Positions 11,918 to 23,989 of a stretch of DNA of 64,000 nt are shown here, piece by piece. Position 1 is the first letter of the stretch. Every line of letters starts with the position of its first letter. The notes under the pieces were generated by a model. It saw only the letters and a program-made list of their open reading frames with translations, ran no database searches and was not told the DNA's origin. Made by a program: the position numbers and the translations under genes. Location: positions 1,011 to 65,010 of the forward strand of contig OENT01000666.1 in NCBI GenBank assembly GCA_900239685.1, written 5' to 3'. This DNA comes from Rotaria macrura (Eukaryota > Rotifera > Eurotatoria > Philodinida > Philodinidae).

Positions 11918-12428
11918 TTAACCATTCAACCATTGATAACTGTTCCCATTAAATATCGTACATGTCACAGTGGCCGTGGGTCCAGTAAGGGTTGGACTGT
12001 TGCTACTTTGAAAAGGATTTGAACCAGTTGAGAAGAATGCGAACTGCATCTGACCAGTGCAACTTTGATAATTGTTTGATGAAAATGTGAGATAATAATC
12101 GTGAAGAGCTAAGGCACCATTGCTACTCAATACTGAAACGTTAGCGTTCTTGTAAACGTAGCCGATGTCAGTGAGATGCACAACATTCCCATTCAAACAC
12201 TCGTAGTAGCCACTATGCATACCGAATTGAATGTCTACACCTAGTTGAGCTGAATTTTGACCATTGGCTATATTGTTGGCTTCAAAGAATATACAGTTAG
12301 GTAACAATGTAAATAGCCCGTAAAATGATTGTAGACCAGGCAATGTAACTGTTGTTTGGTATGTCTTGTTTTCATAATTTGTACATTTGCAACTAGAAGT
12401 AGTCGCAGATGCGACTAAAATGGAAACA
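11918..12428 (-). CDS. small secreted protein, copy 1 (5' end unresolved)
   Basis: The frame ends with TAA at 11918 and is open back to 12442. It encodes a protein about 83% identical by my hand alignment (24 differences in about 141 residues) to the complete paralogue at 23450-23989. Shared landmarks are SCKC near the N-terminus, LLPNC, FFEANNIANGQ, HSGYYEC, an invariant central block and the C-terminal WLNG. Unlike copy 2, this copy has no in-frame ATG ahead of the conserved part: the frame reads VSILVASATTSSCKC after an acceptor-like ACTACCTCAG at 12429. Either a first exon carries the start, or the 5' end has decayed. An alternative acceptor is CCATTTTAG, ten residues further in. Four cysteines and the signal-like start suggest a secreted, disulfide-stabilised product. 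I do not recognise the family. Confidence 0.65.
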
Positions 12429-14632
12429 CTGAGGTAGTTATTTCAATAAAAAGATTTGCGATGGTGATTTAGGAATACTACAGTGCGAGTAATTAGCTGA
12501 TTCAGAGAGTTGGTCAACGGCTTTTCCTGTCATTTATTCAACCTATTCACTCGTTTTTAACAAGCTAATCTAATCACAATGGATCGATGTTAATCAAACG
12601 CTTTTACGTGTGAATGACGTTTTTGTCCCTTTACTGGGTTTCTCTTGTTACTCATGTATTTTTTCAGACTCAATGATTTATTGGATGCTCTTCTTCGACA
12701 GAGATTCAAGATGATTATGAATAATTATTGGAAAATTTGCGAAAATGGCTTTAGCAATAAAAAAAATCTTTTTAAGAAATAATGTTTATCTAGATTTTCG
12801 TTAATCTTTTTCTCATCAAAACTAACTTGATTCAGAAATTGACGGCAATATCGAATTGTCTCATTCTGGCCGTCTGCAATCAAACAACAAAAAAGTCCGT
12901 TGCTTTCTTCAAAAGCCATTTTCTTAATAAAAATATCAGATAAATGAATTATCCAAATCCTGTTGAAGTGGTAATCTGAAAATGATTGCCCTTTATCGTA
13001 CGAGAGAGAGAGAGAGAAGAGTACGTTTTGCATAACAACTACAAAACATTAACGAGTGTAGCAATATTAAGTAACTAATTCGTCAGTATTTTGAACCCAA
13101 TCTATCTCATCTCTGCTGGTATCATATATTAGGGCATGAATGGGCATTTAAACATTCGATTTGTGCTCGAAGTGAACAGCGAAATGGACACTGTCAAATA
13201 AGACATACTGAACCGACTAAACTAGCACAACTTGAATAGCTGACCATCTGATCGGTATTGAGTTGCACTTGGGAGATTCCCACGCAGATTCAGAAAAAGA
13301 ATCTATTAGAATTTGAGACGATGATAGAATTAAAATGCATTTTTCAAAATTTCGCTTATTTTAAAAAAAAACTGGTTTTTACTATGAAAACTATAACTTG
13401 AATGGGAATATAGTCTTGACTTTGAAGAAATGCATTTCCTTCAAGCAGAATGAATGCCATTCTTAGGATTCAGTCTAATTTTGTTCATTTGTGATTCATA
13501 CCGCTACTGTCATGGTCCGATCACTGCGCAACATGTTCATGAAAGTAAAACGATTCTTCAAAAGTAGATCCCCTAATAGTATTCTAACATAGATCAAGCT
13601 AATGATTTAACAACAAGAAACTAATGAGCACGCTTTTTTACTTTGAAGATGTTTGACATACTTTGAAACACGTTGCACTAATTTGAACAACTTGAAAAGA
13701 CTTCCAATTCTGTTTCTGTATATAATCAAATAAAAATTCTCAGGAAGTAATTTAATCAGCTCGCAGATCTAATGATACCAGACGTATTTACGATGCTGGA
13801 TTATTGTCTCGAATATCACGAATTAAAAACGTCTGCTTACGCATGATTTTGGCGGGTATAAATGGCTCACGAAATTACAATGAAAAATAAGGATGGCCAT
13901 GGACTCTGGTTTGAGTTCATCTTTCCTATTAATTTTGTACGTTTTTTGTACGGTGAGCTGGTTTCTCTCTATGCTATATATTCTAAACTTATACGAACAT
14001 GATCACATCCTGAGCATTGAGCGTACATCTATACCGAGTAGATGTTAAGCATGTCGGTTACAACTATCTTTAGCTATTACTCAATAGAAAGAACACGTTT
14101 TCAAAATACAATAACGTCGAAAATTGTTAACAGCATGAAAATCATACCATTTCCATATTAGGATCACATATCTTTTGATTCGTGCTAATTCGCAATGTAA
14201 AATAAAGGATAGGTACTCATCATTCTCAATCAATTATATAAATAACTAACTGTGTAAGACAGAGAACAGCGCACTTCTATAAATTTGCAGTGGAGAATAG
14301 GATGAAATGAAAGAAAGCGAATTGGTGTGACGTTTTTGCCGCATCTTCTTCTGATGCGGCTTTTTAGAGCACGAAGTTGCACCTAAATGATCTTGTACCG
14401 ATCGTATCCTTTGATCTCGTCAATTAATCTTAGAGACGTACAAAAAGAAGTTCAAGTCGAAAAATGATTTAAAATACGTTTACTAATAAGAATACTTTCG
14501 TGTGATCATGCAGTACTTTAATTCGCAAAAAGATTCGTTTTAGAAATATCTCAAACTAGATTTTCTCTTGCTCGTAATATCGACTTGAATCATACGTCTA
14601 ATCTCATTCAACAGGTAAAACAATCAATTATG
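12429..14632. other. intergenic DNA, one hairpin with T-run
   Basis: No supported gene. Two short exon-like pieces, MAFEESNGLFCC... at about 12922 (minus) and a signal-peptide-like MAMDSGLSSSFLLILYVFCT at about 13893 (plus, followed by GTGAGC), have no partner exons I could find. A GC-rich hairpin with a T-run at 14338-14365 is listed separately. Confidence 0.45.
14338..14365 (+). terminator. terminator-like hairpin plus T5
   Basis: GCCGCATC (14338-14345), a 7 nt loop and GATGCGGC (14353-14360) form a perfect 8 bp GC-rich stem followed directly by TTTTT. This is the architecture of a bacterial intrinsic terminator, in a AT-rich eukaryotic setting. No bacterial-looking gene lies upstream, so chance or a mobile-element end is equally possible. 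Confidence 0.3.
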
Positions 14633-14980
14633 TCACCGTTGACTTAACGGGCCTTGGTAAAGTTTTGCCTTACTGTTTTTCGCAGTGTTTCCGAGATAGA
14701 CAGGAATAAGAGAAGGTATAATCACCACGGGAACCGATAACAAAACCAATCCGATTAATATTGCGATGCAAATAACACTGAAGCTAACAGCCAATGGTCT
14801 GCAAAGAGCAAAGTAAAATTATTCCGCTCATTTTTGTAAAACGACAAGTATAAAATATGTTAGCGATCTGCTCATCTAGTCATTCGATGCATGTGTGAGT
14901 TTTAGTGATAGTGGAACGAAGCGGTTATTCATTTACCCCTGGTCTTTCTGAACGCTGTTGCCTTTTGATAAGAGTGCCAT
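14633..14980 (-). CDS. 69-residue single-pass membrane protein
   Basis: Two exons: 14980-14937 starts with ATG and ends at donor GTAAAT in phase 2; 14798-14633 follows an acceptor CTCTTTGCAG and ends in TGA. The joined frame is MALLSKGNSVQKDQGPLAVS, then one strongly hydrophobic segment (about residues 20-44, FSVICIAILIGLVLL...) and a basic tail (KNSKAKLYQGPLSQR). The intron is 138 nt. An ATTTTAG acceptor-like site lies about 20 nt before the ATG. The hydrophobic part with its IIPSL end faintly recalls the membrane segment of the 9968-11063 protein (IIVPAL), so this may be a stub of a similar protein without the ectodomain. That is speculation. The correct phase closure supports a real gene; function is unknown. 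Confidence 0.55.
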
Positions 14981-17900
14981 CTTGATGTATGAATCTGTCT
15001 AAAATCTTCTCTCACAAAAAGTTTAGAACAAGCTAAATAAATTCAATTTCTAAAATGTATAGACATGAACGTTACTTCATTTTTTCATCGTGCCATCGCA
15101 CTCTACACACGTGTTTCAGGACTTCGTTGTGTAGTAAAACAACTCTGAATTTATTTGAAGGAGCAATCGTTTACCCTTGTCTAAACGAGCCTTTCTCTTA
15201 GTTACTTTAAAGTTACCCATTACGAAAATGATATGTCTCTGCAATACTGATCCAACCTTACGGAACGTCAAATTCGAAGATATCATTAGATTGTACTCTA
15301 TCACAATTTGTGCTTATCAAAACAATACACAACGATGCGCTAGAGAACACTTATTCAATAATAGAAGAAGGCCTCACTTGGGTTGATACTTGAAAGAAAA
15401 ACATTGTTTTCATCAATTCTTAACACTGACATCGTTTGTTCGTATGAAAAAGTAGAAAATCTCATATCCATGAGATCGTGTTTTCCTGTAGTGATGCACC
15501 GAATCCGATACTGACTAAATCCAAAGGCAAGTTTAGGTTCGACCTTGACTGAATTGAATCTATAAGTCTAATAAAGTCGAGGGATTTGATGCGTGTAGAA
15601 TAGAATCTGATGCATCTCTATCTATACTTTCTTTTGTCACAGTTGTCTACTCAACTTTTATTGCACAGCATCTTAAAACAGACAATCTGTAAACTAGAAA
15701 AAATATTATTTTGAACACTTGAGTTCTTGTCGTTTGTATCCGTTTTCATTTTAGAAAGTCAAAAGACTGGAATTCAAGTGTTGATGTTTTATCTACTTTT
15801 TGAGTTGTTCAAAATCGAACGATACTTCCTGTGATAAAGTGCAACTCAACATGCAAGTGCAATGCCATCACTCGTCATTTCTAGATGTAATCAGATTAGT
15901 GTAGAAGGCATCGACACATCGATAGATGTATCAACGAATATATATTAGGATGAAAGAGTGAGACTAGTTGCACCGAAGTGCAGATGCGACGATATGGAAA
16001 TAATGGCGCTCTCAAGTGCTTCTGAAGACTATGCTAAAGGTTATCAAGAAGCGAGTAAAAGCATTTTACACATACCGAACAATAACACAACCTGGAATAT
16101 AAAAGATCTGAAACCTCATTGACTTTTCTGATGCCATCAAAGCTTATCAATTACAGTGATAAACGATGAAAGATTTCTTTGAGACCTTTACCGAGTGTTT
16201 GTAGTGTGTTTGTTTCAATGATCTCGAACTTCATCTTCAATAGATTTTTTGTGCTTCTGCTTCCTCTAAGAATCAATTCATATCTCTTTCAGCAGTCAAC
16301 ATCTATAATCGGTCTTCCAAAATAAATACAGAACATGAAATATATTTCAGCCAAATCATTCGTTTGACTGAAACCCCTGATTTACTCTTACAGGGTTAAA
16401 TAGTTTATTGAAAATTTCCTGAAACTTCGTAAACCTTGTCACTTTCTACGACGAAAAAACTCCATGCTTTGATTTATCTTCAAGAATTATCTTTAGTCTA
16501 GATCAAACTAATTTCTAGTGCGTCTCAATTCATGTAGAATATTCGTTTTTGTTATTCATCATAAGTTTTTTGAGAAAAGTAAAATTGAATTCAAACGAAA
16601 TAAAACACTGAAACTGCTGGTAGCTACATAAATGAATTGACAGAAAAGGAATGCTTCCCAGCCTTGTTGGCAGTATAGTCAACTGATTATACATTATTCG
16701 TCATCGACGTATTGATTTCATCGGGTCATATCGTTGAATGTCGAAAAACAAGATAATATATAAATATCTGAATCGCTTATAATCATTAGGTTCATACATA
16801 GGCGCCTTGTGAATGAAGATTTTTGCGATGAACAAGTTAGGGTGAAAGTATTTTTGAAAAACGTGTGCTTCTCGAAGATTTACATTGGGGATTGAGCGTC
16901 CACGACTACTGAATCTTCTGAAACTACTCTAAAATTCTTTTTTTCGGGTTGGATTTTAAATATAGAAAAGAACAAAAATTCATCATCTATCGGTGTAATA
17001 TGTAACAACTCATAGGACACAGTCAGTTTAATGAAGACTTGGTCACTCTTGAAGATGGGTTCTGATGACTGAATACAAGTTTCAAGTTTTCACTTGACAC
17101 AAATCAATTCGTTGAACAGTATGACTGCATCTCAACAGAACCAATCTGCTACAATAGTTTAGGTAGCATTCAAGTAGTAGATTTTCTTTTGCGATTAGAA
17201 GGACGGACTCACGATGACAGTCGGAACGTATTTTCAAGAAGTTCACAGGTCATGTGCACATTAGCATCGGCTGTTAGACAGTCGAATTGTCATGAAAACG
17301 ACATATTTCACAAGCATTTTGAAACTTGCGTGCATCAAAAACGTCACGCCGTGGTACCACAAATGTATCTGATTGTCGTCGAATCACATTCTTCTTTCAG
17401 AGAATCATAAGCGATGAGCATATTCGAGATTTTCCTGCTCAATCTAATACAACATCAAAATTCTCTTTTTCCGACATTAAACTTAACAACATGAGTAAGA
17501 ATTTTGATGGAACGCGAAAAGGACGCTCGTCAAATTCACTAAAAAGAGACGAAATCTTTTTCTTTTTTTGGGGTGCACTGATTTCTACAGTTGCTGACCA
17601 CATTTGGTGGACTCGGATGAAATATTTAATATTTATCTTTGAAAACAGATACAAATAACTCCGTCGATCTCCCATTAGTGTGCTTATTGGGAAGACGAGT
17701 AAGCAACTTTGGAGACTATTGTCACTCGAGTCAATATCTACAAGTGAATCAAACAACATCTGATCAAATTTGATCAAGGACTGCAAAACTCAAGAAACCG
17801 AAGAAGGTATATTGAATGTTAACTGAGAAAAATGTGCCTTTCCTATACAACTCTGTTGTTGCAAAGATCTTAAATAGGCATATCTTTCTCATCTTTCGAA

Positions 17901-20900
17901 CATTTGAAATGAACTAAAACTAACGGGTGCGGCAGAATAAATGAACCTCTCAGTATTTGTCGAGTGTCTCTCTCAACGTACAATGCTCTAAGATGATTCA
18001 CTTTCAATGCTCGCGTTTTTATATTAACTATGTCACGCTTCTCTTTCGATTCCATATAAAGATACTGAATAGACGATTTCGTAGTCCAAGGAAAGCTCTG
18101 TCGCTTCAACGAATGCCTTCTTCTAACATGCAGCAAATTTAGTCGAACAGAATCGTTTCTCTGTTCTTCTCTATTCACCTTTGAACAACCCTCTGTTAAG
18201 ATTCATCGGAATGTTAATTGTGTTGTGTTAATTGGAAGATTATTATTTATTTAAATTTATCAACAACGTAAGTTGTAGGCAAACGTTTTCTCTATCATAT
18301 TGACTCGAGCAGTATGTTTTGTGTTGTTTTTCTCGAATGCATCAAGTTTATGATAGAAGGAATCGATGAAACCAGCTCCCGTTGTGAAGAAGATTCCCTG
18401 CAGAAGTCTCGCAGTCGGCAGGGTATCGATTGATGCGTATTCGTTTGAACGAGCTGTTTTCAAATGGCTTCTTAGAGCTTCGTAAGTGCTATCTTTTGAA
18501 AATAAATCCAAATATGTACGTCACACCTTGATAGAGACAATTCAGAAATACCGAGGAGATCATTTATTCTGCCACATCCGTTTGTTTGTTGGATCGAGAA
18601 TTCAAACTTCTTTTTTTTTGCTCTTCGCTTAGAGTCTCATTCTGATTCACAACTAAACTTAACGGAATGAATGCCTGACAAAATACTGCATCATGTTTTT
18701 GTTGTTCAACATAGACTTTAACGGATGTAGCGTCATGTTTTCAAGTAGAATTTTGCAAAGCTTTCCCTTTTTCGAATTGAAGAGAATTGGATTTCCTAAA
18801 ATAACTAACCCTTGCAATGAACTAGAATCCTAATCAATCCAAACTTGAAAGCATCAGCTGAGTTACTACTCTTAGCTTACCCCAGTAATTTTCAATCTAT
18901 CTGTTGCTTTCCTTTGTTGTATTTCTCTATTTACGATACTTCCTGCATATCATACAATGGTTTGTAGGAAGTGAAGCGCCTGTTAAATCTTATAGAACAG
19001 TTAATCTTCTATCAACTGATATCAAACGGAACAAGTTTCTCATTTGAACTCAAGCATCTTAAAATGATAGAAAAATATAGACTGTACGGAAAATCCCCTA
19101 TGGATGTCAATTTTAGTTTTCATCGAAGTAGTTATCTTTCGATAAATCAAGTTTAGTCAAACGGAAAAATTCTCCATCTGCATAGATGTGTGAGAAATAG
19201 AAAAGACCCGTTCAAGCTAAACACTTAAGATTCTCACTGACAACTGCGAGCTGAAGTGAACATAGAAGCTGTCAAAAGACTTTTCTCAAGGTAGATTATG
19301 GTTACAAAACGAGTTGAGTCTTAGAAAACTTACATAAGAGCCTCAACGATATGAGCCATTGAAGTTTTTATGTCGATGGCGAATAATGTCTATCCTTGAA
19401 ACAAGAGTGGAACGCATTCGCTTTCTGCCAATGCATTTATGTAGCTACCTGCAGTTTCAATGTTTTGTTTCGTCTTAATTCACATTTACTTTGATAAACA
19501 ACACATGATGAGTAACAAAAACGAATATTCTACATAGAATCAAGTACACTTCAAAATATTTTGACATGTAATGTAAGATAAAGATAATGCTAAAGTACTG
19601 ATTAGGATGATCGAAAAACGTTTCTACATACTGTTCACAATCAGAAAATGGCATGTTTACGATTTGCATGAGGTCGAAGTATGAAAACATTGCTTTACAT
19701 AACAGATAAATACTCTCCGAGCAATATTGCATCCTTGATTAACCTTTTTCTTTCATAGATTTTCACTTGCGCATCAAATGAAGTGTGACCGAATAAGAAA
19801 TCAACATTTTTCTGTGTACCTGTAAGCTAACACCTGTCCTTTTTTTTACATTTCATGATTGGACTAAGATAAAATATCCTTCCCTCTTTCGTTTCTTTCT
19901 TGTTGATCTGAAGTAGCAAGCAAGTACTGTCCTTCACCATTAATAATCTCTCTGTTTGCGCATTTCATGTTCCGCGTGTTTCTTGTTCGAGTAACGCCAT
20001 GCGCGATTATTGTATCACGACATATTTAAAAGGTCATTTGCACAACTTCTCACGCTTTGACCTGAAGATAAATCCACTGGATGAATACCAGCATTCGTCC
20101 GTATTCTTTGCGCGTACAATTAAGTTCAATCAACTCACGACAGCATGTGTACAGTTTTATTATTTTGGTATGTCGTTTTTGCCAATTATTTCTCGATAAA
20201 ATGTAGATCAAGATGGTGATTGAAGAGGCAATGATCGTCGACAGAGCAACTGCGGATTTCTAGTTTAACTAATATCGATCCAAGTCGTAGCAAATGAATT
20301 TCAAGATCTGCCTAGTCTTAGTCTTGAGAATAGGCATCAGTGCTTCTCATGAAAATTCGAAAACAATCATTTTTCATTTTGAAAAGCGAATCTAAAATCT
20401 GCCCTGAGGAATGATTTTGTAATAGAAATATTCAGTGTCTCTTATTGTTACTGGACAGTATGCATCGCCACTAACATACAGTTCTGCGAAGTACGATACA
20501 TGAAGAACGCTTTGCTCGACTTCTCATAGGACTTCGAGTTTCAAGGAAGTAGTTAATAAAAACTCTGCTGGTGTGCTCACGTGAAGAAACTGTTTTTACT
20601 CGGATGGAAAACTCAACAAAATGAAGATTTGTCAGAGAAGCAGCAAAACTTCCGTAAACTATGTCAAGTGAAGGAAGCTTTTTGCTTTCTCCAAGAAATC
20701 AAATAAGAGTTCTTTCCGCGAGTACACTGGAAGAATCATTTTAAGTTTCGTAGTAATTGTTGCTTTGATCTATAGAATTTCTAAGTTTCTACGTAGATTC
20801 TCTTGTTTTTCTGACGATGAGATTTTGAAGCTTCGGGTGGCTGATTCTACTTCTATCGTAATTCTCGATGTGCCCTTGTAAACTTGTACTGCTCTGTCAC

Positions 20901-23449
20901 TTTTTATATTTCAATCAGAACGAAACGACCCGCATCATTTTTGACTTAATCAATAGATTTGTTCGAGTAAACAACATTCATGTAATATATAGCTAATTGT
21001 CATTGATTCTGATTGCACTCCTCACTTACGAGACGTCTAAATAAACAGCAGCAAACAAAGAATCATCTTTGAGAAATATTCGCTTTCTGTTAAATAATTT
21101 TGATTCGATTTCGAAGCAATTCTATGACAGTTTCCTCGAAAATAACGAATGAAACCTAGAGAGCTGTCCACAACTATATCGACTGATCTACTTCGTTACG
21201 AACATTTCCAGTCGACTTTTATGGACAGTTAAATGAGAACAATCATGTTTTCAGACGAAATTCGCAATGAATTACGTGTTCGAGAATTTCGATGTACACA
21301 AACTGGAACCTCTCGTCTGTTCCAACGACCTTCGCCCTTTGTTTTAGCGTGGTACTTAAAGAAGATAATCGATGTACTCAGTGCCGATGGATTCATCTCT
21401 ATTGGTGATGATCGTTGAAGTTCAACAGAAGATAGTTGAATGATTCTCAGTGATTAGTAGGCAATCATATTTAATTAAGTGACATATCTCCAGACGTATC
21501 TCACATTGACTGTCGTGTTGATTAAGCATAAATTTTCATAGTCCCCCCTGTATCGATTGACTACTCTTACGGACAAAGAGAAGAGAGTTCTTTTAAAAAG
21601 GTAACTTTTTGAAGAAAAACTAGATTACTTCGCTCTGCGCGTATCTTTCTCATAAGGACCTTTTCTTTATTTAATTTTCTTCTTTCTGCTTGACATGGAC
21701 GAAAATATCTATCCTTGAAAAATATTATGCATCGAATTGCAAATGAAGCGAAACGAAAAACATCACCACTCGATTCGCGATGACGATGTGAAGGATAACG
21801 ATAATAAGATTGTATTAAATGCAGGAGCAAATTACTTACATAAGAACTACTTCTAATGTAAAAAATGAGATGCTTTTATCGACTCATATTCGATCGATAT
21901 TGTGATAGTAGAATTCGAGACAACTGACTCTTCCGACATTTTAGTAGCATTCAAAAGTCATTTTTGAGTTTCAACTCGTTCGAGTCGTTTTGATTGATTG
22001 AAAATTAACAACGCGTTCTTTTATTTTCACTTCGATCGAATCCATTCATGAATAAATACAATCGTTTCTCTGTTGAGGATCAACGTCTTGCATTTTATTC
22101 TATCGGCCGTCGGTGTTGATCAAGAGCGAGGAAGCTTTCTTCTCTACATCTCGTACTTCTTGGTTACTTTTCATTTGCTTTAACAACAATAAAGGAGGAG
22201 CATAGTGCGCTTCATATCAACATGCAGCCTTTTATTGAAAACAACAGTAAACCAAGAACATAAAAGAATCTGCTGTAGCACGTAGAATAAATACTAGCCT
22301 TCGTTTGTACGATTATTTTTCAATAATATATGTCAAGAGAAACGACTTGCGTTACTTCTCGTTCTCATAAAAACGAACGAAGATCGATAGAAAACATGCA
22401 TAGCAAGACAACTGGTATCTTTAGTGATTAGGACTGAAAAAAGATTTGTGTCGAACATTGAACGGAAATCAACACGAATATTCATTAAAACAAATTTCAG
22501 TCCATGGTTATGCAATAACATGTAGCATAGTAACATAGAAAACGTGAATAAGGTGAATGATGGATAATGGACAAGAAATAGAAAACATTAAGAAACAAGT
22601 GTCTTAACGAAGAAGATGTGCATCTTTTTACAAACGGCAACGACAAATTCGATGCTGTTGCTGCTCGTTTTCGATTGGAATTTGTTATCAGTAATGATGA
22701 CGGTGTGTTTAGTCAATAATGTTAGCTAAAACAACTGTTCCATCGAACCATAGAAATGTCTTAACTTCCTCATACTTGTGAATTTCTTCATATTTAAGAA
22801 GAACACTTCTGAACTGTATGGATGTTGACACTGGAGGAGCAGTAAAATGAGACGAAAAACTTTTTGACACACCTCGTACAACTTTTACTATTACAGATAA
22901 AATTGAATTTGTTCAAGTAAAATCGTCGCCTCCATGTGAAATATCCAACTATCTTTTATCTATTCCTTGACTTCTAATTTGTAAGACAAATTTCGAAGAT
23001 TGTTTAACAAAATAGTTAGTGCAACGAACTTAAGTCTTGTTCAAGTCAACTGTAAAACAGTGAGCTAGAGCATAATTTGTAGTATAGATGCATTACTTCC
23101 TATAATCAGAGTATCAGCACCCGTGACCATTCACTCGATGGCACATGCTCGAATCACTTTCTAACTTGCATTTGGTTTTTGTTTACCACTTTCATGAACA
23201 TCCATTGAGTTGTCGGCAACATCCTTGCTCAAAGAATATCCTGTCGAAAGTCAACAGCTTTTCATCAAATCGTTTTTTGTAACAGAAAATACTTTCGTTA
23301 GCTCATCTCACCGATGTTAGCTATTCGATTTATTTACTTAGTGACACGTTACTATGGTTGTCGTAGCTAACAGCTTATTGCTAATTTTTTTCAATTAAAT
23401 TTCATTGTAAAGTTCTGTTTAGATCTAAAGAAATTCTCTTATTAAAAGT
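14981..23449. other. 8.5 kb gene desert
   Basis: Apart from one doubtful exon at 18260-18492, I find nothing coding. Open frames are short, in random frames and without splice partners. There is no simple tandem repeat or transposase signature visible. The base composition is similar to that of the long introns at the right of the window. Confidence 0.5.
18260..18492 (-). CDS. possible terminal exon, unknown protein
   Basis: A minus-strand frame runs from an acceptor-like TTATTTTCAAAAG at 18493 to TGA at 18260. It reads as amphipathic, protein-like sequence (STYEALRSHLKTARSNEYAS, later FIDSFYHKLDAFEKN). I do not recognise it and could not find upstream exons, so it may be a fragment or a chance ORF. 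Confidence 0.22.
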
Positions 23450-23989
23450 ATGCATCAAATATTTATTATTATACAGCTATTCACAGTAGCTGTGACAGTG
23501 TACGGTGACAGTTGCAAGTGCACAAGTTCCCTGACAAACAAAATTTATCAAACAACAGTTACACTGCCTGGTCTACAACCATTTTACGGCCTATTGACAT
23601 TATTACCTAATTGTATGTTCTTTGAAGCCAACAATATAGCCAATGGTCAAAGTGTAGCCGAACTAGGAATCGATATTCAATTCGGTACTCATAGCGGCTA
23701 CTACGAGTGTTTGAGTGGAAATGTTGTGCATCTCACTGACATCGGCTACGTTTACAAGAACGCTAATGTTTCAGTATTGAGTAGCAATGGTGCTTTAGCC
23801 CTTCACGATTATTATCTCACATTTTCATCAAGCAGTTATCAAAGTTGCACTGGGCAGATCAATTTTGCATTCTTCTCTACTGGTTCGAATCCATTTCTAA
23901 GTGGCAACAATCCAACCCTCACCGGAACGACAGGTGCCGTGACGTGCCAACTGTTCGACGGCAGAAGCTACAAGTGGCTCAATGGCTAA
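23450..23989 (+). CDS. small secreted protein, copy 2 (complete)
   Basis: A single exon encodes 179 residues from ATG to TAA. The first ~19 residues (MHQIFIIIQLFTVAVTVYG) form a clear signal peptide, followed by SCKC and a compact domain with cysteines at LPNC, YYEC, SCTG and VTCQ, so an exported disulfide-bonded protein is likely. There is no membrane segment after the signal. The closest relative is the inverted copy at 11918-12428. A central block (HLTDIGYVYKNANVSVLSSN and following, about 36 residues) is identical in both, while both ends differ. AATAAA occurs about 110 nt after the stop, and an acceptor-like TTCTGTTTAG lies about 30 nt before the ATG. The family is unknown to me; the size and secretion would fit an effector, mucus or extracellular matrix component. 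Confidence 0.85.
   Translation: MHQIFIIIQLFTVAVTVYGDSCKCTSSLTNKIYQTTVTLPGLQPFYGLLTLLPNCMFFEANNIANGQSVAELGIDIQFGTHSGYYECLSGNVVHLTDIGYVYKNANVSVLSSNGALALHDYYLTFSSSSYQSCTGQINFAFFSTGSNPFLSGNNPTLTGTTGAVTCQLFDGRSYKWLNG

Noticed and set aside
12830..12922. Exon-like MAFEESNGLFCCLIADGQ... with GTTAGT donor, minus strand
   Set aside because: Ends in phase 0, whereas the following secreted-protein exon needs phase 2; no other partner exon was seen.
13893..13951. Signal-peptide-like exon MAMDSGLSSSFLLILYVFCT followed by GTGAGC
   Set aside because: Attractive start, but no second exon with protein-like sequence could be found downstream in phase.
17870..18178. 102-residue minus-strand ORF in the desert
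   Set aside because: Random-looking basic sequence without splice context or recognisable motif.
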